From Oscillospiraceae bacterium (lineage in GTDB: Bacteria; Bacillota; Clostridia; Oscillospirales; CAG-272): a DNA stretch of 5,786 nt. Location: NCBI GenBank assembly GCA_009779295.1, contig WREN01000162.1, forward strand, positions 1 through 5,786, in the 5' to 3' direction. A program made the translations under genes and the position numbers. The notes beneath the pieces are model-generated. The model was not told where the DNA came from. It made no database searches and saw nothing but the letters and a program-made list of their open reading frames with translations. This document shows, one piece after another, positions 1 to 4,596 of the stretch (within the stretch, counting starts at the first letter, position 1; every line of letters begins with the position of its first letter).

Positions 1-1092
1 GGGTTCGCTGCCTGAGAAAAGGTCCGCTGTGCAATTGATTGCGAGTTCAAGCGTGATATCCACTTTGTTGAGATAACTTTGCGCGCCGATTTTTTTAATC
101 GCGCCCTCTAACTGGCGGACATTGCTGTGCAGGTTTTCAGCGAGAAAATTCAAAACATCGTTCGGAAAAACCAATCCGAGATGCTGCGCCTTGTTTTGCA
201 TGATGGCGATCCGCAGTTCGTAATCCGGTGGCTGAATGTCGGGGGTAAGACCCATTTCGAATCGGGTTTTTAACCTGTCTTCAAGCGTTTTAATATCTTT
301 CGGCGGACGGTCGGAAGTCAGGATAATTTGTTTGTCTTCTTCATAGAGGGCGTTGAACGTGTGAAAAAATTCCTCTTGAGTTGAATCTTTTCCGGCGATA
401 AACTGAATATCATCAATCAGAAGCACATCGGCTTTGCGGTATTTATTTTTGAATTGCGCGGTCGCGGTTGAACCTAACCGGATACTTTCGATTATCTGAT
501 TTGTAAATTCTTCGCCCTTAACTAAAATTATATTTGTTTTTGGATTCCTTTCCATGATTTTATTGGAAATGGCGTAAAGCAGGTGAGTTTTCCCTAAACC
601 GCTCGCGCCGTAAATAAACAGCGGATTATATTCGTAACCCGGATTATTCGCGACCGCCATACTTGCGGCGTGCGCGAATTTATTGGAACTTCCGACGATA
701 AAATTTTCGAAAGTATATTCGAAACTCTTTTGCTGACGCGGAAGTAACGATGACGATTCCGAAACTTCTTCCGGTTCGCCGTCCTTTTCGATAAGTTCGA
801 GATCGTCTTTTATTAATTGTTCGCTTTCGGTTTCACTCAATTCCATTTCTTTCGAAATAATTCGAACATTTATGTCAAAACCGAGAATTTTCGAAAGATT
901 ATTTTTTAGTTTTTCCATATGCCGCTTTTCGATCACATCTCTTTTGAAATTGTTTTCGCACAGCAAAACGGCTCCGTTTTCATTCAGTTCCACGATTTTA
1001 ATATTTTTGAACCATAGCTGCATAGCGGTTTCGGATAATTCTTTTCTCATATGCGAGAGGGTCAATTCCCATATATCGTCCAATGATTGCAT
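1..1092 (-). CDS. dnaA: Chromosomal replication initiator DnaA (3' end outside window)
   Basis: DnaA binds origin DNA as an ATP-dependent AAA+ oligomer, opens it and loads the helicase. I translated 364 residues from the ATG at 1092-1090 without a stop. Visible parts: N-terminal domain I (about 1-80), an acidic and serine-rich linker (about 83-120), then the AAA+ core with Walker A GASGLGKTH (162-170), Walker B VLLIDDIQF (223-231), sensor I ILTSD (257-261), the box VII arginine-finger segment DRLKTRFEMGL (272-282) and sensor II NVRQLEGAI (324-332). The family is usually about 440-460 residues, so most of the DNA-binding domain IV lies left of the window. The start is supported by AAAGGAA at 1107-1101, 8 nt before the ATG, and by a good promoter upstream. 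The gene is divergent from rpmH, the standard firmicute arrangement. Walker A with S in place of the commoner V is family variation and not a defect. Identity is certain; only the 3' end is unseen. Confidence 0.99.
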   Translation of the reverse strand, partial: MQSLDDIWELTLSHMRKELSETAMQLWFKNIKIVELNENGAVLLCENNFKRDVIEKRHMEKLKNNLSKILGFDINVRIISKEMELSETESEQLIKDDLELIEKDGEPEEVSESSSLLPRQQKSFEYTFENFIVGSSNKFAHAASMAVANNPGYEYNPLFIYGASGLGKTHLLYAISNKIMERNPKTNIILVKGEEFTNQIIESIRLGSTATAQFKNKYRKADVLLIDDIQFIAGKDSTQEEFFHTFNALYEEDKQIILTSDRPPKDIKTLEDRLKTRFEMGLTPDIQPPDYELRIAIMQNKAQHLGLVFPNDVLNFLAENLHSNVRQLEGAIKKIGAQSYLNKVDITLELAINCTADLFSGSEP

Positions 1093-1133
1093 CCGGCAGA
1101 TTCCTTTCGTAATTGAATTTCTACAATTAATTT

Positions 1134-1162
1134 ATTATATCACAAAAGCGTCAAATTTACAA
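1134..1162 (-). promoter_or_regulatory. dnaA promoter, extended -10 type
   Basis: Read on the minus strand there is TTGTAA (1162-1157), a 17-nt spacer, then TATAAT (1139-1134), preceded by TG one base upstream (the extended -10 form TGnTATAAT). The predicted transcription start is near 1127, giving a leader of about 35 nt before the dnaA ATG. The -35 box overlaps the first copy of the AAGCGTTTAT repeat. This is pattern matching to the sigma-A consensus; there is no experimental support. Confidence 0.75.
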
Positions 1163-1230
1163 GCGTTTATTTGCTAATAAATGAAAATTATTTATTAAAA
1201 GACTTGACAAAGCAATCGGTAAGCGTTTAT
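1161..1230. repeat. Direct repeat AAGCGTTTAT in both divergent promoters
   Basis: The ten-base sequence AAGCGTTTAT occurs at 1161-1170 and again at 1221-1230, exactly 60 bp apart. The first copy overlaps the dnaA -35 box; the second overlaps the rpmH -10 box. A shorter match, AAGCGT, lies at 1146-1151 inside the dnaA promoter spacer. The repeat is directly visible; a role as a shared operator for dnaA and rpmH is inference. It does not resemble a DnaA box. Confidence 0.5.
1175..1197. repeat. AT-only inverted repeat between the divergent promoters
   Basis: TAATAAAT (1175-1182) and ATTTATTA (1190-1197) form a perfect 8-bp dyad with a 7-nt spacer, midway between the two -35 boxes. It may be a UP element, a protein-binding dyad or simply a product of AT-richness. 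The whole 1093-1294 region holds no DnaA box matching TTATNCACA on either strand. Confidence 0.3.
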
Positions 1231-1233
1231 AAT
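1204..1233 (+). promoter_or_regulatory. rpmH operon promoter, consensus sigma-A type
   Basis: A perfect -35 TTGACA (1204-1209) and a perfect -10 TATAAT (1228-1233) are separated by 18 nt, with AT-only DNA just upstream that could act as an UP element. The start should be near 1240, leaving an AT-rich leader of about 55 nt before rpmH. Consensus quality fits the high demand for ribosomal protein L34. The second AAGCGTTTAT copy (1221-1230) overlaps the -10 box, so a factor binding there would compete with RNA polymerase. Confidence 0.85.
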
Positions 1234-1294
1234 AGAAAAGAAGGTTATAAATTTTATAATTAAAATTCCAAAATATCGAAAGTGAGGTGGAAAT

Positions 1295-1429
1295 ATGCTC
1301 CGGACATATCAGCCGAAGAAACGTCAGCGTTCGAAAGAGCATGGTTTCAGAAAAAGAATGAGTACCTCAAACGGCCGCAAAGTTCTAAAAAGAAGACGCG
1401 CCAAAGGTAGAAAAAGACTGACTCATTAG
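1295..1429 (+). CDS. rpmH: 50S ribosomal protein L34
   Basis: L34 is a small, very basic protein of the large ribosomal subunit that contacts 23S rRNA. The frame from ATG 1295 to TAG 1427-1429 encodes 44 residues, the normal length. It begins MLRTYQPKKRQRSKEHGF and continues through the hallmark RKRMSTSNGRKVLKRRRAKGRKRLTH, so almost every conserved L34 position is present. A strong ribosome binding site, GAGGTGG (1284-1290), sits 4 nt before the ATG, and the consensus promoter at 1204-1233 lies upstream. It is the first gene of the rightward series and is followed after 65 nt by rnpA, the nearly universal bacterial pair. A hairpin with a T-run in that gap may let rpmH be expressed at a higher level than rnpA. 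Confidence 0.98.
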   Translation: MLRTYQPKKRQRSKEHGFRKRMSTSNGRKVLKRRRAKGRKRLTH

Positions 1430-1435
1430 AAGAGG

Positions 1436-1470
1436 GAAATAGAAATGCGAAACACGTTTCTATTTCTTTT
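1436..1470 (+). terminator. Hairpin with T-run between rpmH and rnpA (attenuator candidate)
   Basis: GAAATAGAAA (1436-1445) pairs perfectly with TTTCTATTTC (1457-1466) around an 11-nt loop and is followed immediately by TTTT (1467-1470) and more T-rich sequence. The stem is AT-rich, so as an intrinsic terminator it should be leaky. It starts 7 nt after the rpmH stop and ends before the rnpA ribosome binding site. The likely effect is partial termination or a stable 3' end for a monocistronic rpmH mRNA, which would match the much higher need for L34 than for RNase P protein. The pairing is seen; the function is inferred. Confidence 0.5.
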
Positions 1471-1494
1471 ATTTATCAAGATAAGGATGGTTAT

Positions 1495-1869
1495 GTGAAA
1501 TATACAGCTATCGGGGAGAATCATCTTTTTTTGAAAGTATATTCGAGAGGGAAAAAATTTATAGGTCATTACGTTGCGGTTTACGTGCTGATCGATTACA
1601 AAGCCGATAAATTCATGAAAACGAATCCCAAAAAGAAGCGGATCAACCGTATCGGCATAACGGCTACCAAAAAGTTAGGCGGTGCAGTAGTCAGGAACCG
1701 CGTCAAACGGATCGTCAGAGAAGCGTACCGGCTGTACGACAAGTCGCACAAGTTGAAAACGGGGTTTCTGATTGTATTGAAGGTCCACGATTCAGCCGTT
1801 ACCGCCAAAACCGGCGACGTTTACGGCGAACTGGATACGGCGATGAAGAAGTTGGGGATGGTTTTGTAG
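1495..1869 (+). CDS. rnpA: Ribonuclease P protein component
   Basis: RnpA is the protein subunit of RNase P; it helps the catalytic RNA bind and cleave the 5' leaders of precursor tRNAs in the cytoplasm. The 124-residue product has the usual length and the family signature AVVRNRVKRIVREAYR (64-79), with the RNR triplet at 67-69, preceded by the conserved NRIGITATKKLGG strand region (51-63). The start is GTG at 1495: AAGGA (1483-1487) lies 7 nt upstream, and the nearby ATGs at 1445 and 1487 are out of frame. The stop TAG (1867-1869) abuts the inserted element so tightly that its final G is the first base of the GAATCCCCC terminus. Normally yidD follows directly; here the DUF559 element separates them. 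Hand count of GC over 1561-1800 is about 47%, well above the inserted gene. Confidence 0.97.
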   Translation: MKYTAIGENHLFLKVYSRGKKFIGHYVAVYVLIDYKADKFMKTNPKKKRINRIGITATKKLGGAVVRNRVKRIVREAYRLYDKSHKLKTGFLIVLKVHDSAVTAKTGDVYGELDTAMKKLGMVL

Positions 1870-1921
1870 AATCCCCCAGTCAGTTACGCTGACAGCCCCC
1901 TTGCTAAAGGGGGCCAAGATA
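1869..1921 (+). repeat. REP-like unit A (two hairpins), upstream of the DUF559 gene
   Basis: Order: terminus GAATCCCCC (1869-1877); variable hairpin GTCAG/CTGAC (1879-1883 with 1889-1893, loop TTACG); constant hairpin GCCCCCTT/AAGGGGGC (1895-1902 with 1907-1914, loop GCTA); inner end CCAAGATA (1914-1921). No T-run follows the GC-rich stem, so it is not a normal intrinsic terminator. The perfect Shine-Dalgarno of the DUF559 gene starts on the last base of this unit. Confidence 0.85.
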
Positions 1922-1934
1922 GGAGGTAGAAAAA

Positions 1935-2321
1935 TTGAATAGATATACTGATAGAAAACATAGCCCTGTACTCACAAATCGGGCAAAAGAACTTCGTAAC
2001 ACCATGACGGATCAAGAAAGAAAATTATGGTATTGTTTTTTAAAAGATTATCCTATGCGATTTCTGCGTCAAAAAGTTATAGATCAATTTATTGTTGATT
2101 TTTATTGCTCGTCTGCGAAATTGGTTATAGAATTGGATGGCAGACAACATGAAGATGCTGCGGGATATGATGATGAACGTACTAAAATATTAAAAAGATA
2201 CGGCACAAACGTAATTCGTTTTACTAACGACGAAATAGATTATAATTTTAAATCGGTTTGTGATAGAATCACTTCTATCTTGTCCCCCTTGCTAAAGGGG
2301 GATGTCACAGCCCCAACATAG
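1935..2321 (+). CDS. DUF559 domain protein, PD-(D/E)XK nuclease-like
   Basis: The 128-residue product matches the DUF559 family, related to Vsr-type mismatch endonucleases of the PD-(D/E)XK superfamily; biological function of the family is poorly known. Visible features: an N-terminal helix region with RAKELRNTMTDQERKLW (16-32), then RFLRQKVIDQFIVDFYC (42-58), LVIELDGRQH (63-72) and YDDERTKILKRYG (78-90), VIRFTNDEI (93-101). Likely catalytic residues are D55, E66 and D68, with Q71-H72 following, so the active site looks intact. The start is TTG at 1935, chosen because a perfect AGGAGG (1921-1926) lies 8 nt upstream; an internal ATG at codon 24 would cut into the conserved region. The last 12 or so residues (SPLLKGDVTAPT) are encoded by repeat unit B, and the TAG stop falls in its variable hairpin. 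Low GC and position between rnpA and yidD mark it as a passenger of the surrounding repeats. Family assignment is firm; role in repeat movement or maintenance is inferred. Confidence 0.88.
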   Translation: MNRYTDRKHSPVLTNRAKELRNTMTDQERKLWYCFLKDYPMRFLRQKVIDQFIVDFYCSSAKLVIELDGRQHEDAAGYDDERTKILKRYGTNVIRFTNDEIDYNFKSVCDRITSILSPLLKGDVTAPT

Positions 2322-2343
2322 TTGGGGTTTGACAGGGGGATTC
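2276..2343 (-). repeat. REP-like unit B, inverted, between the DUF559 gene and yidD
   Basis: Read left to right: inner end TATCTTGT (2276-2283), constant hairpin CCCCCTT/AAGGGGG (2284-2290 with 2295-2301, loop GCTA), variable hairpin with outer stem TGTCA/TGACA (2303-2307 with 2330-2334) and an inner stem CCCCAAC/GTTGGGG (2311-2317 with 2321-2327), terminus GGGGGATTC (2335-2343). It is the reverse complement of unit A in architecture, but its variable hairpin is longer. It encodes the C-terminus of the DUF559 protein, and its G-run may serve yidD as a ribosome binding site. Confidence 0.85.
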
Positions 2344-2350
2344 CTATACC

Positions 2351-2590
2351 ATGAAACACATCTTCATCTTCCTGATCCGTTTATATCAAAAATACATCTC
2401 GCCGTTAAAACGCGTGCCGAGCTGCCGGTTCTACCCAACATGTTCGCAGTATGCGGCGGAAGCGCTCGAAGAATGGGGTGTTGTCATCGGACTTGCTCTG
2501 GCGGTTTGGCGGTTTTTGCGCTGCAATCCGTTCTGCCGCGGCGGATTTGATTATGTACCAAAAAGGAAACATAAAAATGGAAAATTTTAA
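2351..2590 (+). CDS. yidD: YidD, membrane protein insertion efficiency factor
   Basis: YidD is a small membrane-associated protein reported to assist YidC/Sec-dependent insertion of inner-membrane proteins. The 79-residue product shows the complete family pattern: an amphipathic N-terminus FLIRLYQKYISPL (7-19), the cysteine motif SCRFYPTCSQYA (24-35, C25 and C31), and the second motif RCNPFCRGGFDYVP (57-70, C58 and C62). Length is normal. The ATG at 2351 has no classical AGGAGG; the best candidate is the G-run AGGGGGA (2334-2340), 10 nt upstream and belonging to the end of repeat unit B. The gene normally sits directly after rnpA, and here the DUF559 element intervenes. Its 3' end overlaps the next gene by 14 bp, implying coupled translation. 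yidC lies two genes downstream, consistent with its role. Confidence 0.95.
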   Translation: MKHIFIFLIRLYQKYISPLKRVPSCRFYPTCSQYAAEALEEWGVVIGLALAVWRFLRCNPFCRGGFDYVPKRKHKNGKF

Positions 2591-3326
2591 AAAATTGATT
2601 GAGGAAACCGGAGAAACCTACGCCTTCAACGCCGAGACATCCGTGCAGGGATTTGTTCTGTTGTTTGAAGTAATAAAAGAAATGGGTTTGAACCCTCTTA
2701 TAACGAGCGAACTCCGAGAGGGATTGTTCCGTTTATTCAACATAGAATTAATAAAAGTTCCGGATTTGGATAATAGTAGGTTTATCTTCACGCCAAATCA
2801 CGTGAGTGATTTCGACGCGATCGTTTTGGGTTTAGCGCTTCCAAAAACCAGAATCGTCGCGAAAACCGATTGGACAAACAACGAAAAGCTGCGGAAATTC
2901 CTCGACCTCCATTACGACCTGTACGGCTTGGACCGCTCGTCACTGCAAAGCCTGCACATCTTGCTTGCGGACGCGGTAAAATATTTTGAGGATAAAACTA
3001 AAACCAACAAACACTTCCTCGTGTTCAGTCAGGGAACGATTTCTGACTTTAATAACAACTCTGTGGAAAGAATCTCAACCATCGCGCATAAAGTTGCGGT
3101 TAACGCGGACGTGCCTGTCGTCAATATCTTCATCGAGCAGGTATCGCTCACTTACCCGACTCGGATCGTATTCGACGAACCTATTAAACTTTCGCGCAAA
3201 GACGATTTCCGTTCGATTTGGCTCGAACGCGAATTGGTTTTACAAAACTCAATCGATTCAGCTCGGCGTCCGAAACTGACGCATAAACATTCGAATAACA
3301 ATAAACCGGGAGATTTATTCTTTTAG
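2577..3326 (+). CDS. PlsC-like glycerolipid acyltransferase with altered motif III
   Basis: Probably a membrane-associated acyltransferase of the PlsC/LPLAT superfamily, which transfers fatty acyl chains to lysophospholipids or related acceptors. The 249-residue product carries the four expected blocks in order: motif I NHVSDFD with H75 and D80 (the HX4D catalytic pair), a motif II-like YGLDRSS (116-122), a motif III-like FSQGT (150-154) and a motif IV-like VPVVNIFIE (179-187). Motif III normally reads FPEGT; here both P and the acceptor-binding E are changed, to S and Q. There is no obvious transmembrane helix. The ATG at 2577 is preferred because AAGGA (2563-2567) lies 9 nt upstream; the frame is open further 5' only as a shadow of yidD. 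It overlaps yidD by 14 bp and precedes yidC by 25 bp. An acyltransferase here is not part of the standard operon. The superfamily call is good; the exact substrate is unknown. Confidence 0.75.
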   Translation: MENFKKLIEETGETYAFNAETSVQGFVLLFEVIKEMGLNPLITSELREGLFRLFNIELIKVPDLDNSRFIFTPNHVSDFDAIVLGLALPKTRIVAKTDWTNNEKLRKFLDLHYDLYGLDRSSLQSLHILLADAVKYFEDKTKTNKHFLVFSQGTISDFNNNSVERISTIAHKVAVNADVPVVNIFIEQVSLTYPTRIVFDEPIKLSRKDDFRSIWLERELVLQNSIDSARRPKLTHKHSNNNKPGDLFF

Positions 3327-3351
3327 TTTAGAAAGGATTGAAAAATAAACA

Positions 3352-4467
3352 TTGGGTGCTATTTTTGATATTATCACCGTACCGCTCGGGTATATAATTA
3401 AATTCTGTTATATGATTCTGCCGAACTACGCAGTTGCGCTGCTGCTTTTCGCGATTATAATCAAGGCGATACTTTTCCCTCTCGGCATCAAGCAGCAGAA
3501 AAATATGGTGAAGCAGGCGAAGCTCAAACCTAAAGACGCGGCTATCCGCAAACGTTACGCCGGCCGCACCGATAAAGCGACGCAGCAGAAAATGAACGAA
3601 GAGATCATGAAGTTGCAGCAGTCGGAGAACGTCAGCCCGTTCAGCGGATGTATGCCTCTATTAATTGAAATGCCGATTTTGTTCGCGTTGTACAACGTCG
3701 TTACGAGTCCGCTGAGATATATCTGCAATTTCACCGCTGAGACGATAACGGCTATCGGCGAGAAAAGCAAAGAACTCGGCGAAATTATACCGAAAATAGC
3801 GGATATGATTTCGAGTTCAGGCAGCAGAGGGTTGACGCAAATCCAAATGGTAGAAATAATACGCGATAATTTCGCGGAATTTGTGCCGGTCATAAACAAT
3901 CCGGAATTCACGGTCAAACAGCTTCCGGTTTTTACCGTTTTCGGAAGCGCGTTTAACCTCGCGGAAAGCCCGACTTTTACTTTCAGCCCGTTCAACTGGT
4001 TGCTGATAATTCCGGTGCTGACATTTTTCGCATCGTTTTTCAGTATGCGGCTGACGCGTAAATTTTCGTATGTCCCCGAACAGTCAGGCGACGCGGGCAA
4101 ATCGATGAAGATAATGGATTTTACAATGCCGCTTATGAGCGTATGGTTTACGTTTATGTTTCCGGCTGTAATGGGCGTTTACTGGATTTATCAGAATATA
4201 CTTACGTTTGTGCGGCAGGTAATACTGGCGAAACTGTATCCGTTCCCGGTTTTTACGGAAGAAGATTATAAGCAGGCTGAAAAAGAAATGAACGGCAAAT
4301 TGTCCAAAAATGAAAGAAAACAACTCAACAGCGCAAAAAAAGTGCGATCGTTACACCGCATCGACGATGAACCGGATCCGGAACCGGAAGAAAAAGATGA
4401 TGAGGAACCGCCTAAAGAGGGATTAATCAAGAGGGCGGAATTGAAAGACGAAGACGATAAAAAATAA
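3352..4467 (+). CDS. yidC: Membrane protein insertase YidC/Oxa1 family
   Basis: YidC inserts and folds proteins in the cytoplasmic membrane, alone or with SecYEG. The 371-residue product is the Gram-positive type with five membrane segments and no large periplasmic domain. Visible features: first helix about 22-46 containing K38 where many homologues carry the groove arginine; the cytoplasmic hairpin about 50-92; the hallmark SPFSGCMPLLIEMPILFALY (95-114); helices near 214-234 and 255-293, with the conserved GVYWIYQN (275-282); and a highly charged tail (about 335-371), acidic overall. An insertion-like stretch (about 121-205) lies between the second and third segments. The start is TTG 3352, since TAA lies in frame at 3346-3348 and no ATG is near; the closest Shine-Dalgarno, AAAGGA (3332-3337), is 14 nt away, further than usual. 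No lipobox cysteine is seen at the N-terminus. It follows yidD and the acyltransferase and precedes jag, as expected. Confidence 0.95.
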   Translation: MGAIFDIITVPLGYIIKFCYMILPNYAVALLLFAIIIKAILFPLGIKQQKNMVKQAKLKPKDAAIRKRYAGRTDKATQQKMNEEIMKLQQSENVSPFSGCMPLLIEMPILFALYNVVTSPLRYICNFTAETITAIGEKSKELGEIIPKIADMISSSGSRGLTQIQMVEIIRDNFAEFVPVINNPEFTVKQLPVFTVFGSAFNLAESPTFTFSPFNWLLIIPVLTFFASFFSMRLTRKFSYVPEQSGDAGKSMKIMDFTMPLMSVWFTFMFPAVMGVYWIYQNILTFVRQVILAKLYPFPVFTEEDYKQAEKEMNGKLSKNERKQLNSAKKVRSLHRIDDEPDPEPEEKDDEEPPKEGLIKRAELKDEDDKK

Positions 4468-4468
4468 C

Positions 4469-4522
4469 GAATCCCCCCTGTCACTTCGTGACATCCCCCC
4501 TTTAAGCAAGGGGGGCGAGATA
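4469..4522 (+). repeat. REP-like unit C1
   Basis: Terminus GAATCCCCCC (4469-4478); variable hairpin TGTCAC/GTGACA (4479-4484 with 4488-4493, loop TTC); constant hairpin CCCCCCTT/AAGGGGGG (4495-4502 with 4508-4515, loop TAAGC); inner end CGAGATA (4516-4522). One C:G pair and one loop base longer in the constant hairpin than the other units. Confidence 0.85.
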
Positions 4523-4528
4523 CAGATT

Positions 4529-4576
4529 TCTTGTCCCCCTTGCTAAAGGGGGATACGGCGAAGCCGAGGGGGATTC
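4529..4576 (-). repeat. REP-like unit C2, inverted
   Basis: Inner end TCTTGT (4529-4534); constant hairpin CCCCCTT/AAGGGGG (4535-4541 with 4546-4552, loop GCTA); variable hairpin CGGC/GCCG (4556-4559 with 4563-4566, loop GAA); terminus GGGGGATTC (4568-4576). The constant hairpin is identical to that of unit B. Confidence 0.85.
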
Positions 4577-4596
4577 AAAAAGGAGAGAGATATTAA

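Larger units (their letters stand above)
1869..2343. mobile_element. REPIN-like element carrying a DUF559 gene
   Basis: This 475-bp segment begins GAATCCCCC and ends GGGGGATTC, a 9-bp terminal inverted repeat. Each end continues inward as a two-hairpin REP-like unit in opposite orientation (1869-1921 and 2276-2343), with the gene between. It separates rnpA from yidD, which are normally adjacent. GC is about 32% over 1981-2280 by hand count against about 47% in rnpA, suggesting foreign origin. A gene-less version with the same ends occurs at 4469-4576. I see no obvious target-site duplication, so insertion by a standard DDE transposase is not indicated. Structure is seen; mobility is inferred. 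Confidence 0.65.
4469..4576. mobile_element. Gene-less REPIN-like element between yidC and jag
   Basis: Two REP-like units face each other (4469-4522 and 4529-4576) with only about 6 nt between them. The outer ends are GAATCCCCC and GGGGGATTC, identical to those of the 475-bp DUF559 element. It begins 2 nt after the yidC stop and ends 20 nt before the jag start. This looks like a non-autonomous version of the DUF559 element, equivalent to a REPIN or a very small MITE. No target-site duplication is evident. Confidence 0.75.

Noticed and set aside
872..1177. 101-codon plus-strand frame opposite the dnaA 5' end
   Set aside because: It is antisense to the well-supported dnaA domain I and linker and has no ribosome binding site; its serine/phenylalanine-rich content is typical of a shadow frame.
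1250..1267. AATTTTA/TAAAATT hairpin in the rpmH leader as a riboswitch or L34 control element
   Set aside because: It is a 7-bp AT-only stem in very AT-rich DNA, with no recognisable regulatory motif.
1895..1914. GCCCCCTT/AAGGGGGC hairpin as an rnpA terminator
   Set aside because: No T-run follows it, and the same hairpin occurs in three other repeat units, two of them in inverted orientation, so it is part of the repeat family and not a dedicated terminator.
2451..2576. Upstream extension of the acyltransferase frame into yidD
   Set aside because: The extra residues are a frame-shifted reading of yidD; a good AAGGA precedes the ATG at 2577.
3338..3397. TTG-initiated 19-codon frame overlapping the yidC start (MKNKHWVLFLIL...)
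   Set aside because: The AAAGGA directly abuts the TTG with no spacer, so initiation there is unlikely; it is probably an accident of the yidC leader.
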